From Pseudomonas sp. ACN8 (lineage in GTDB: Bacteria; Pseudomonadota; Gammaproteobacteria; Pseudomonadales; Pseudomonadaceae): DNA of 43,239 nt. The notes under the pieces were generated by a model. The model did no database searches. It saw only the letters and a program-made list of their open reading frames with translations, and was not told the origin of the DNA. The position numbers and the translations under genes were made by a program. The stretch is from the NCBI RefSeq assembly GCF_002303925.1, contig NZ_MRCS01000054.1, forward strand, positions 1 to 43,239, in the 5' to 3' direction. Positions 1 through 7,419 of this stretch are shown here, one piece after another. Position 1 is the first letter of the stretch. The number at the start of each line of letters is the position of its first letter.

Positions 1-91
1 CGTGTCGGGACTGGAGTCCGATGGCGGCGAACGGTTGTTCTGCGGTGGCGGCGATAGCGGCAAGGTGAGGGTGGTGCGCCGGCCTTCGTGA
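1..91 (+). CDS. C-terminal fragment of a protein cut by the window edge
   Basis: The reading frame starting at base 2 is open and ends at the TGA at 89-91, giving about 29 residues that include GLESDGGERLFCGGG and end in RRPS. The start lies outside the window. The Gly-rich tail is compatible with the last blade of a beta-propeller protein, but this is only an impression and no family can be named. It is followed by an intergenic stretch full of REP palindromes, as is usual at the end of a Pseudomonas transcription unit. Confidence 0.45.
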   Translation, partial: VSGLESDGGERLFCGGGDSGKVRVVRRPS

Positions 92-124
92 GGCGCTGCT
101 GCCAGGTCACCAGGTACAACCTTT

Positions 125-213
125 GTGGGAGCGAGCTTGCTCGCGAATGCAGAGTGTCAGGCAACATTGATGTTGACTGATTTGACGCTATCGCGAGCAG
201 GCTCGCTCCCACA
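125..213. repeat. REP palindrome pair (inverted)
   Basis: Two oppositely oriented copies of the Pseudomonas REP unit, at 125-146 (GTGGGAGCGAGC...) and 191-213 (its reverse complement), flank a 44-base spacer. Together they form a REPIN-like inverted pair. Confidence 0.9.
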
Positions 214-257
214 GGGTTGGTGGGTGTACGCAAAAGCTGCGAGCAGCCGAAATCACT

Positions 258-346
258 GTGGGAGCGAGCTTGCTCGCGATGGCGGTGGTTCAGTCGATAT
301 CAATGTTGAATGTGTTGGCCTCATCGCGAGCAGGCTCGCTCTCACA
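258..346. repeat. REP palindrome pair (inverted), second copy
   Basis: The same REP core occurs at 258-279 and, inverted, at 324-346. The arms and spacing match the pair just upstream, so these are two REPINs in tandem. No RAYT (REP-associated transposase) gene is present in the window. Confidence 0.9.
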
Positions 347-489
347 AAGGCAACTGCCTTGGCGAAATTCATCCATATACAGTCATCTGCACACCGATAG
401 CATTTTTCCGTCCTGCCATGTTTTCTGCTGGTCAAAATCGGTCTAAAAGCCCGGTTGGCAATCGCTCCTGTTTTGCTATCCTCAACCCT

Positions 490-690
490 GTAGGTGAAGA
501 CGCAGACTGATGCGCAAAAGGATAGCAAGGAGACGTGGGGCGCGTTCCGAAGGGTACACGGTTAGAAAGATCCCCGCGCTGGGATCCAGCCCTTATGCCG
601 TGTGAAGCAGAAGAGTTCCATTACAGTTTCACGACTCTTTTGTGGGAGGCCTGATAAACCTTGTAAGCCGGAGACCAGCACCGGCCACCT
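490..690 (+). promoter_or_regulatory. Cobalamin-riboswitch-like RNA element
   Basis: Several blocks occur in the order expected of a cobalamin (B12) riboswitch: an AAGGGTACACGGT block at 550-562, where CACGG can pair with CCGTG at 598-602; a GGGAGGC block at 644-650, resembling the GGGAAGGC box; and AGCCGGAGACCAGC at 666-679, close to the B12 box consensus but one base short. A hairpin AAGAGT/ACTCTT lies between them. An intrinsic terminator follows at 710-734. No plus-strand gene follows, so it would be an orphan switch, a remnant or a free RNA. The similarity is judged by eye; a covariance-model search would decide it. Confidence 0.45.
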
Positions 691-709
691 ACTTATTACA
701 TTCACCCAC

Positions 710-734
710 AAAGCCCGCTCAGTGCGGGCTTTTT
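710..734 (+). terminator. Intrinsic terminator
   Basis: The stem AGCCCGC/GCGGGCT around a short TCAGT loop is followed by a T-run at 730-734 on the plus strand. It ends the riboswitch-like RNA and, being nearly symmetrical, may also serve the convergent CAP-domain gene that stops at 765. Confidence 0.8.
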
Positions 735-764
735 AATGCCCGCAAAGTGAGTCCGGTCAGCGGC

Positions 765-1625
765 TCAAGGCGCGCCAAACAGCATCGTCCAGTAGACACC
801 GTTGTCGCTGCGCGCGTTGGCGGCGTAAGCGGCACCGACCTGGGTGAACATCGGGTTCATCAGGTTGGCGCAGTGCCCGGGGCTGGCGAGCCAGCCGGCC
901 ATGGCCTTGCTGGGTGAACCTTGCCCGGCGGCGATGTTTTCACCGATCTGCCGGCCACGGTAGCCGGCGGCCTTGGCGCGGTCGGAGGGCATGTCACCGT
1001 CGGGGTCTTGGTGGGCGAAATAGTTGCCGTAGGCCATATCCTTGCTGTGGCTTTGTGCTGCGGAGCCCAAGGCTGCACTCCAGGACAGCGGCCGTGCGGC
1101 GGCGAACCGCTGGCGACCGCACAGGCGCGGCTTGGCCCGGGCTGCGTTGACCTGCGCCAGCAACGCCTGTGCGGCGCTGCGTGGATCGCCGGTTTTCCCG
1201 TCGAGCACCGGGCGTGCCAGCACCACTTGCCACTCACTCCCGGCACGGCTGACGCCGATGTCGGCGTATTGATTGTCGAGCAGTGCGGCGCAGTGCTCGT
1301 CCTGGAACATATCGAAAGCTTCTTCGGCATCCCGTGCACCCACCACGCGGATGGACCGCACCATGGTGGCCTGATAGCCGGAAGCCTTCAACCGGTCCCG
1401 CAACCCACCGCCATAGCCAACGGGCAGGGCCAGGTTCGACTTGAGCGTCAGGGGGGATAAGCGTTGCGTCGGCCGCCGGTCGCAGCGTTGCGGATGGGCG
1501 CGGTAGTCGTTGATGGCGTCTACCAGTTGCCGTTGCCCATCGGCGTGGGCGGGGCTTGCAAAAACGGGGAGTAGGGAAAACAGGCACAGCGAAGAAAAGC
1601 GCAAGGCAACGACAGTTTGGCGCAT
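765..1625 (-). CDS. Secreted CAP (SCP/PR1) domain protein
   Basis: A 286-residue protein read from the Met at 1625, because a typical signal peptide (MRQTVVALRF..., cleavage after SPAHA) starts there. The longer upstream frame lacks signal-peptide character. The C-terminal half is a CAP-superfamily domain: HSKDMAYGNYFAHQDPDG, then GENIAAGQ and GWLASPGHCANLMNP, the usual His/Glu motif set of bacterial CAP proteins. The N-terminal half (QLVDAINDYRAHPQRC...) resembles a second, degenerate CAP-like repeat. It is probably periplasmic or exported; the biochemical role of bacterial CAP proteins is mostly unknown. It stands alone between the terminator and a REP pair. Confidence 0.85.
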   Translation of the reverse strand: MRQTVVALRFSSLCLFSLLPVFASPAHADGQRQLVDAINDYRAHPQRCDRRPTQRLSPLTLKSNLALPVGYGGGLRDRLKASGYQATMVRSIRVVGARDAEEAFDMFQDEHCAALLDNQYADIGVSRAGSEWQVVLARPVLDGKTGDPRSAAQALLAQVNAARAKPRLCGRQRFAAARPLSWSAALGSAAQSHSKDMAYGNYFAHQDPDGDMPSDRAKAAGYRGRQIGENIAAGQGSPSKAMAGWLASPGHCANLMNPMFTQVGAAYAANARSDNGVYWTMLFGAP

Positions 1626-1784
1626 GGACGGACAACTCTGATGAGATGACAACGAGGAAAGTGGGGAAAAGCGCTGGGCTATGACTGGTGCCTTGAAACA
1701 AGGTTCACGGCGGGCGTGAACCTGTTTATTGCCGGAGCCGAATGTCCGACGAAGGGTATTGAAACGGGCGGGCAACGCGGACCC

Positions 1785-1886
1785 CTGTAGGAGCGAGCCT
1801 GCTCGCGATGGACGTTAACGATGACGCGTGCTTGCTGATTCAACGCGTTGTATTTGAGTTCATCGCGAGCAGGCTCGCTCTTACAG
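1785..1886. repeat. REP palindrome pair (inverted), third copy
   Basis: Inverted REP cores (GAGCGAGCCTGCTCGCGATG and its complement) sit at 1785-1810 and 1861-1886. The pair lies between the CAP-protein gene and the 3' end of the RidA operon, where it may stabilise the operon's mRNA end. Confidence 0.9.
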
Positions 1887-1893
1887 GGCCGGA

Positions 1894-2268
1894 TCAGTCC
1901 ATGCAGGCGTAAACCACCAGCTCCACCAGCATTTCTTCCCGGGCCAGGCCCGCCACGACCACGGCGGCGCGGTTAGGGTAGGGCGCCTGGAAGTACTCGG
2001 CGTAGACCGCATTCACGGTTGCCAGGTAGCTGCGGTCAGTGACGTAGATCAGCACCTGGGTGACTGCGTCCAGCGAGCTGCCGGCGGCTTGCAGGGTATG
2101 GCGCAGGTTGTCCAGGGTCTGCCGGGTTTGTGCTTCGATGCCGCCGCTCACCACCTGGCCCTGGCGGTCGATGGGGATTTGCGCGGTGTACAGCGTGCCG
2201 TTGCCGACAACGGCCCATTCCAATGGCGCGCGCGAGGCAAAGAGGTCGGTCTTGATCGCCTGTTTCAT
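1894..2268 (-). CDS. RidA/YjgF/YER057c/UK114 family protein
   Basis: A 124-residue protein, the usual RidA length. Family features include the Tyr-Thr-Ala-Gln-Ile-Pro segment near residue 27, the PYPNRAAVVVAGLA segment with the conserved Arg, and a C-terminal VELVVYA strand. RidA proteins hydrolyse reactive enamine/imine intermediates made by amine-oxidising and PLP enzymes; members in catabolic operons often act on a pathway-specific imine. It is the last gene of a seven-gene operon and starts 29 bases after the DUF3726-type gene. Its presence suggests that an amine or imino acid is handled in the pathway. Confidence 0.9.
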   Translation of the reverse strand: MKQAIKTDLFASRAPLEWAVVGNGTLYTAQIPIDRQGQVVSGGIEAQTRQTLDNLRHTLQAAGSSLDAVTQVLIYVTDRSYLATVNAVYAEYFQAPYPNRAAVVVAGLAREEMLVELVVYACMD

Positions 2269-2297
2269 TGATGATTCCTGATGCGGGTTTGAGGGGA

Positions 2298-3020
2298 TTA
2301 CCGGGCGTCGCTGCCTTCACCGGCACCACGGCGACGGGATTCTTCGGTGCTTTCCACCAGCACCCGCTCACCCAGTTTTTTCAACTGGGCCCAGACTTCA
2401 TCATTGACCTGCAGCCCGCCCGCGACTGCTGGCTGACTGAATTCAAGCGTCGGGGCCGCGTCTTCGGCACTCAGGCGTGGCAGCAGCGCGAAGTGTCTGG
2501 AAATCAGCACGTTGATGCTTTGCTCATCGCCCTGCGCCGGTTGCGGCAGGTCATACACCCGCAAGGCCGGGTGGGTGTTCCCGGCACTGAAGGTGGCCAC
2601 CAGTTCCTGCCGGGCATCGCGCCAGTACACACAAAAATTCAGACCCTCTCCGGCACAGCGCGCCAGGTAGCCCAGCAGCAGGATGCGGTTGTGGCAATGG
2701 CGGACGCGGATCAGCGCGCTGCCGCCGCGCAAGGCCTTGCCTACCCCCAGTTCGATGGCCTGGGCGGCGCAGCGCAACACGCTCTGGCCATGGGCATCGA
2801 GGGTCAGTTGCGTGGCGTCTTCGTAGCAGGTTTCGATGGGGCGATCGACTTCATCGTGAAGGAAGTCCAACGCTTTTTTCAGCGCGCCGATACCGTCGAG
2901 GCCTTGCTGTTGCAGCCTGGCAATCATCTCGGCGGCGTCGTCGCAATCACCGGGCGCAAAACCGATGCCTTCGAAGGCCTTGCGGCAGATCACCTGGATT
3001 TCATTGAGCGATACACGCAT
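2298..3020 (-). CDS. DUF3726-type conserved protein
   Basis: A 240-residue protein with no signal peptide or membrane segment. The opening MRVSLNEIQVICRKAFEG...GFAPGDCDDAA resembles the start of sugar/lactate dehydrogenase-like (LDH2/malate) or DUF3726 proteins, and I recall the full pattern as DUF3726. Biochemical function is unknown. The gene begins one base after the stop of the upstream large unknown gene, so the two are probably translationally coupled. The context (BCCT carrier, aldehyde dehydrogenase, RidA) points to a catabolic role; the specific role cannot be inferred. Confidence 0.65.
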   Translation of the reverse strand: MRVSLNEIQVICRKAFEGIGFAPGDCDDAAEMIARLQQQGLDGIGALKKALDFLHDEVDRPIETCYEDATQLTLDAHGQSVLRCAAQAIELGVGKALRGGSALIRVRHCHNRILLLGYLARCAGEGLNFCVYWRDARQELVATFSAGNTHPALRVYDLPQPAQGDEQSINVLISRHFALLPRLSAEDAAPTLEFSQPAVAGGLQVNDEVWAQLKKLGERVLVESTEESRRRGAGEGSDAR

Positions 3021-3021
3021 T

Positions 3022-4734
3022 TCAGAGTGCTCCGGCAGCGTTGGTCAGTTCAGGCATGACCGCAAAATTCCAGTCGTCGGCGAACGGCTGGCCGATCTCG
3101 CTGACCAGCGGTGCCCCCTGAAACAGGGTGATGCGCACCCAGCGGCTGGACTTGGGGTCGAACTTGCCGGCGCCGAAGAACGCCAGCTTGCAGCGCAGCA
3201 AATGGATCGGCAGCATGCCGCGGTCCATCAGGTTGGCGCGGATCTCCCCGAAGGCGCAGCGGGCCATGCCTTGCAGGCGGCAGACCGTGCCTTTGAACTG
3301 CGGCTGCGCCAGCAGAAAGTGCGCGGTCAATTGCCGTGGGTATTGCTCGCGATAGGCCAGCAGGGCGCGATGACAGCGCTGAATGTTGTGCGCGATCCCC
3401 AACTGCATTTCCTTCTCGGCGCCTGGCTCCATGGCCCGTTCGCCCAGGCGTGGTTCTTCCTTTTCCGCCGAGCGATACCAGAAAAAGTGGTTGGCCTCGG
3501 CGCCGCTCAAGTCGTAGTCGAGCGCCCAGCGGTACTTGGTCTCGATGAGATCGCACAGCTCATCCAATGGCATCTCGGCGTTCAGGCGAAACCCCTCGTT
3601 GACCGACATCTGCTCGGCCAGCGGATCGACCTGTTCGGGGTACAACTCCAGCAGCAGGCTGACCAGCAGTTCCTGGCAACCGGCGCCGACGTTCACCTCG
3701 GCCCAGGCTTGCAGGCGCGACCACAAACCCGCGTTGACCGACTGGCCCGCGAACCACTCGGCCAGTTGTTCGAGGTCGGCCAGCGTCTGCTGGTCGATGG
3801 CGCTTTGCCGTGGGTCCTCGGTGCTGGTTTGCTGCAAGTGCCGACGGGCCCGTAGCAGCAACGCCTGAAAGCGTTGGGCATGAGGCAAGTCAGCCGCTTG
3901 CACCACAACCTGCGCCAGTGCGGTTTCCCTGGCCCACAGCCATTGGTTGACCAGTTGCGGGTGATTGATCAGGAACGGCGCCATCCCCAGCCCCGTGGAA
4001 TTGCCGACCCCAAGGTAACGCTGCAGGGCAGGGTCCAGGCCCACCGCCCGCTGTGGGTTGCGCGCCCGGGCCATGTGTTCGATCTGCTCGATGCTGAAAT
4101 GCCGCAGCAGGTACACGGTAAACATCTGGGCGCTGAAGGGTTGCGTGAAGTCCGCAGTGCCTTGCAGGCAACTGAAGTCGGCGATGCCGAACTTGCCGTT
4201 GCCGTACACCGCGGTGGTGCGATACAGGTAGCCGACCTCGGCCAGTTGCCGCGGGTCTGGCTGACAACCTTCGGCCAGCGCTTCGAGGAAGCGCTCGAAG
4301 TTGCGCAGGCTGCGGTTGGCCCGCGACAGCACCAGCACTCGTGAATCAAAACGCCCGGCTTCCTGCAACGGCACATTGCGCCGCAGGTCAGCCAATTGCT
4401 GCTCATCGACATCGCCGGCGAGCAGGACAAAAGTGACATCCCACTGATCGGCGATGACCCGGTCGCTGCGCTTCTCCGGCGGCAGGTACATGGAGAAAAT
4501 CACGCAGTGATAGTGGGCATTGGTGGTGTCGATGCGGTAGATCGCCGTACCGAAGCCCTCGGCATCCAGGTCGAAGCAGGTGCGCTGGATGCGCCACTGC
4601 TCGTTCATCATCCGCCGCATGCTGCTGCGCACGAAACTCAAGCGGCTTTGAAAGTGGCTACCCAGCTGCTCCAGGTCCATGACCCGAGCGGCGGGTCGCA
4701 AGGCCGAAGCGGTGTTTGTGTCGGTGTGCGACAT
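3022..4734 (-). CDS. Large conserved protein of unknown function in the BCCT operon
   Basis: A 570-residue soluble protein read from the Met at 4734, which has an AGGA ribosome-binding site nine bases upstream. A Met at 4758, directly after the BCCT stop, is an alternative start. No signal peptide or transmembrane segment is seen. Recognisable stretches include GTAIYRIDTTNAHYHCVIF early on, GNGKFGIADF, and a Gly-rich VGNSTGLGMAPFLINHP segment near the middle that could be a nucleotide- or phosphate-binding loop. The C-terminal part carries a MARCAFGEIRANL motif. I do not recognise the family. It is tightly packed between the transporter and the DUF3726-type gene, so it likely belongs to the same pathway. 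Confidence 0.7.
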   Translation of the reverse strand: MSHTDTNTASALRPAARVMDLEQLGSHFQSRLSFVRSSMRRMMNEQWRIQRTCFDLDAEGFGTAIYRIDTTNAHYHCVIFSMYLPPEKRSDRVIADQWDVTFVLLAGDVDEQQLADLRRNVPLQEAGRFDSRVLVLSRANRSLRNFERFLEALAEGCQPDPRQLAEVGYLYRTTAVYGNGKFGIADFSCLQGTADFTQPFSAQMFTVYLLRHFSIEQIEHMARARNPQRAVGLDPALQRYLGVGNSTGLGMAPFLINHPQLVNQWLWARETALAQVVVQAADLPHAQRFQALLLRARRHLQQTSTEDPRQSAIDQQTLADLEQLAEWFAGQSVNAGLWSRLQAWAEVNVGAGCQELLVSLLLELYPEQVDPLAEQMSVNEGFRLNAEMPLDELCDLIETKYRWALDYDLSGAEANHFFWYRSAEKEEPRLGERAMEPGAEKEMQLGIAHNIQRCHRALLAYREQYPRQLTAHFLLAQPQFKGTVCRLQGMARCAFGEIRANLMDRGMLPIHLLRCKLAFFGAGKFDPKSSRWVRITLFQGAPLVSEIGQPFADDWNFAVMPELTNAAGAL

Positions 4735-4759
4735 CGTTGCGATTCCTGAACGGTTCATA

Positions 4760-6313
4760 TCAGACTGCCTGTTCGCGAGCCATCTGCCGGGCGATGCGCA
4801 GAGCATCCCAGAGCGACGGCAGGATCAGCAGTGAAACCGGTACGGCAGTGATCACGATAAAGGATTGCAGCGCCGTGACCCCGCCCGAACCAATGGTGAT
4901 CAACACCACGGCGGCCAGGCCCATACCGATGGCCCAGAATGCACGCAGCCATGGTTTCGGCTTGTCATTGCGGGACATCGCCATCGCCACGGTGAACGCC
5001 ATCGCATCGCCGTTGGTGGCCACGGAAATGAAACTCAGGAACAGGAACAGCGCTGAGATCAGTCCTCCCAGTGGCAGGTTCTGGGTCACGCCTAGCAGCA
5101 GGTCTTCGGGCTGCGCGCCGTGGGCGGTGACGATGCCCGGCGTCTGCAACTCCATGCCGATGCCGGCGCCGCCGACCACGGTGAACCAGAACATGGTCAC
5201 CAGCGGGGCGATGATCGACAGGGTCATGATCACTTCGCGGATGGTCCGGCCACGGGAGATCTTCGCCACATACAGGGCGACCATCGGCGCGTAGCCAATG
5301 AACCAGCCCCAGTAGAACACCGTCCACCAGTCGAGCCATTTCGGGTCGGCGCGGAACAGGGTCATCGGAATGAACTGCTCCAGATGCAAAGCGAACGCGC
5401 TGGGAAAGCCGCCGAGAATGAACGCGGTGGGCCCCAGCAACACCATGAACACCGCCAGGCCGATCATCAGCCAGACGTTGATTTCACTGACGAAACGGAT
5501 GCCCTTGAGCCCGACCAGGCAGGACGTGGTGTACATCACCGTGACCAGCACGATGGTGATGGACTGCACCATCAGGTCATTGGGAATGCCCCAGACCGAA
5601 TGCAATGCACTGCTGATTTGCAGGCCGAGGAAACCGATCGGGCCGATGGTGCCGGCGACGACGGCGATGATCGAGGTGGCGTCCGCCAGGGTGCCGATCG
5701 GTCCCTTGAGCGCACGTTCACCGAACAACGGGTAGAGCAGGGTACGCGGTGCCAGTGGCAAGCCTTTGTCGTAGTGCAAATGCATCAGCACGATGGCCAG
5801 CAGACTGCCCAACACTGCCCAGGCCAGGAAGCCCCAGTGCACGAACGATTGCGCGAGCGCAGCGTGTGCGGCGGCTTCGGTGTGAGGCTGCACCCCCGCG
5901 AACAACGGTGGTGGGCTGGCGAAGTGCATCATCGGTTCCGCTGCCGCCCAGAATGCGCCGCCCCCGGCGAGCAGGGCGCACATGATCACGGCGATCCAGT
6001 TGAAGGTGCTGGAATCGGGCCTCTGGTCGACGCCGCCCAGCCTGACGCGTCCGCACTTGCTGAAGCAGATGATCAGGCTCATGGCAAAGGTCGCCAGCAT
6101 CAGGATCTGCCAGTACAACCCGAAGAACTTCGTCGACCAGGCGAACAGCGTGTTCACCAACAGCGATACGCCATCGATGTCGATCAGTGCCGCGATCAGG
6201 AAGGCGCCGAGGAAGCCGCCACTGATTAAAAACAGCGGCCAGTCGATGTCTTTTTTCGGCGGTGCAAGGTCCAGTGGCTGGACGTCGGCTTGCAGGGAGT
6301 CGGATGTTTTCAT
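4760..6313 (-). CDS. BCCT-family (betaine/carnitine/choline) transporter
   Basis: A 517-residue inner-membrane protein with about twelve hydrophobic segments. The diagnostic BCCT Trp-rich box is at residues 329-360 (DWWTVFYWGWFIGYAPMVAL, then AKISRGRTIRE). Family members import quaternary ammonium compounds such as glycine betaine, carnitine or choline by Na+/H+ symport or exchange. The N-terminus is hydrophilic (about 24 residues) and the C-terminal tail is short, which fits catabolic uptake rather than an osmosensing carrier with a long regulatory tail. The start ATG overlaps the TGA of a 27-codon ORF (ATGA), suggesting translational coupling. The substrate cannot be read from the sequence. 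Confidence 0.9.
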   Translation of the reverse strand: MKTSDSLQADVQPLDLAPPKKDIDWPLFLISGGFLGAFLIAALIDIDGVSLLVNTLFAWSTKFFGLYWQILMLATFAMSLIICFSKCGRVRLGGVDQRPDSSTFNWIAVIMCALLAGGGAFWAAAEPMMHFASPPPLFAGVQPHTEAAAHAALAQSFVHWGFLAWAVLGSLLAIVLMHLHYDKGLPLAPRTLLYPLFGERALKGPIGTLADATSIIAVVAGTIGPIGFLGLQISSALHSVWGIPNDLMVQSITIVLVTVMYTTSCLVGLKGIRFVSEINVWLMIGLAVFMVLLGPTAFILGGFPSAFALHLEQFIPMTLFRADPKWLDWWTVFYWGWFIGYAPMVALYVAKISRGRTIREVIMTLSIIAPLVTMFWFTVVGGAGIGMELQTPGIVTAHGAQPEDLLLGVTQNLPLGGLISALFLFLSFISVATNGDAMAFTVAMAMSRNDKPKPWLRAFWAIGMGLAAVVLITIGSGGVTALQSFIVITAVPVSLLILPSLWDALRIARQMAREQAV

Positions 6314-6393
6314 GATGCCTCCAAAATACGCGCCTGGGGCTGTGCATCGCCGGTCGGGGAGATGAACGGGAGGCTATTGTTGTTATTTTTCAT
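6310..6393 (-). CDS. 27-residue small ORF coupled to the BCCT gene
   Basis: ATG at 6393 is preceded by GAGGACAGC, a good ribosome-binding site, and the frame ends in TGA at 6310-6312, overlapping the BCCT start as ATGA. The peptide begins MKNNNNSLPF and ends ARILEAS; it has no membrane segment. It starts 26 bases after the stop of the M19-family gene. It may be a leader peptide that tunes transporter translation or a functional small protein. No homologue is known to me. Confidence 0.5.
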   Translation of the reverse strand: MKNNNNSLPFISPTGDAQPQARILEAS

Positions 6394-6419
6394 GCTGTCC
6401 TCACGGTGTCGATCAAGAG

Positions 6420-7406
6420 TCAGTCTTGCGCCGTCGAAGCGTTTTCCAGCAGGCGCAACCAGTTGAGTCCCATGATGTTGCGTACCTCGTCCTCGGCGAA
6501 GCCACGGTCGCGCAGGCCCTGGGCGATGATCGGGAAATCCCGGCTGTCGCGGAACCATTGCAGCGGTGTCGGCCAGTTGGCGTTGTCCTTTGATCCTTCG
6601 CCGTAATCCTTGTCTTTGCTCCAGCGCCCGTTGCGCATCCATTCGAGCACTTGCAGGGGTTGTTGCTGGCACAGGTCAGTGCCGATGCCGATGTGTTCGA
6701 CGCCCATCAGCTCCGCCGTGCTGGCAACCATGTCGCAGAACGATTCCAGGGTGCAGCCCGACGCACCCTTGAGGTGGAACGGGTAAGTGCTGAAACCCAG
6801 CAGGCCGCCGGACTCGGCGATGCCGCGCAACACCGCGTTGGACTTGTTGCGTTTGGCCGCATGGAAACTCGATGGGTTGGCGTGGGAGACGATCACCGGC
6901 CGGCTCGACAACTCGATGGCTTCCAGGGTGCTGCGCTCGGCGCTGTGGGACATGTCGATCAGCATGCCGACGCGGTTCATCTCGCGGATCACCTGGCGGC
7001 CGAAACGGCTGATGCCATTGTCTTCGGTCTCGTAGCAACCGCTGGCCAGCAGGCTCTGGTTGTTGTAGGTGAGCTGCATGATCAGCACGCCGAGCTGGCG
7101 GAAAACCTCCACCAGGCTGATGTCGTCTTCAATCGGCGAGCAGTTCTGGAAGCCGAAGAAAATCCCGACGCGACCTTCCTGATGCGCCAGACGAATGTCC
7201 GAAGCCTCGCGCACCGGACGAATCAGCTCGGGCCAGGTTTCGAAGCGGCGGTACCATTCGCCGATGCGCGACAGGGTTTCCCGGGCGTTCTCGTGATAGG
7301 CGATGGTGGCGTGCACCGCGCTCAGGCCACCGGCCTGCATCTGGCGAAAGATCTCTTCGTTCCAGTGGGAATATTGCAGGCCGTCGATCATCAATAAATC
7401 GTGCAT
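6420..7406 (-). CDS. M19 (membrane/renal dipeptidase) family protein with altered metal site
   Basis: A 328-residue protein; the Met at 7406 is chosen because CAGGAG lies seven bases upstream. It shows the M19 fold signatures DMSHS (His154), VIVSHANPSS (His175) and GIGTD (Asp244). The N-terminal DGHND metal motif of classical members is here DGLQY (residues 8-12), and the bridging Glu region reads GFFGFQNCSPI-like instead of IEGGH. Thus two classical zinc-ligand positions appear lost. M19 enzymes normally cleave dipeptides or related amides. In this subfamily the activity may differ or need one metal. It lies 13 bases after the aldehyde dehydrogenase gene. Confidence 0.85.
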   Translation of the reverse strand: MHDLLMIDGLQYSHWNEEIFRQMQAGGLSAVHATIAYHENARETLSRIGEWYRRFETWPELIRPVREASDIRLAHQEGRVGIFFGFQNCSPIEDDISLVEVFRQLGVLIMQLTYNNQSLLASGCYETEDNGISRFGRQVIREMNRVGMLIDMSHSAERSTLEAIELSSRPVIVSHANPSSFHAAKRNKSNAVLRGIAESGGLLGFSTYPFHLKGASGCTLESFCDMVASTAELMGVEHIGIGTDLCQQQPLQVLEWMRNGRWSKDKDYGEGSKDNANWPTPLQWFRDSRDFPIIAQGLRDRGFAEDEVRNIMGLNWLRLLENASTAQD

Positions 7407-7419
7407 GGCGATCTCCTGT

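Noticed and set aside
122..350. CRISPR-like repeat array
   Set aside because: Repeats are inverted REP palindromes with irregular spacing, not direct repeats with unique spacers.
2268..3059. Long plus-strand open frame of 263 codons
   Set aside because: It is antisense to the DUF3726-type and RidA genes, has no family motif, and arises from the GC-rich codon bias.
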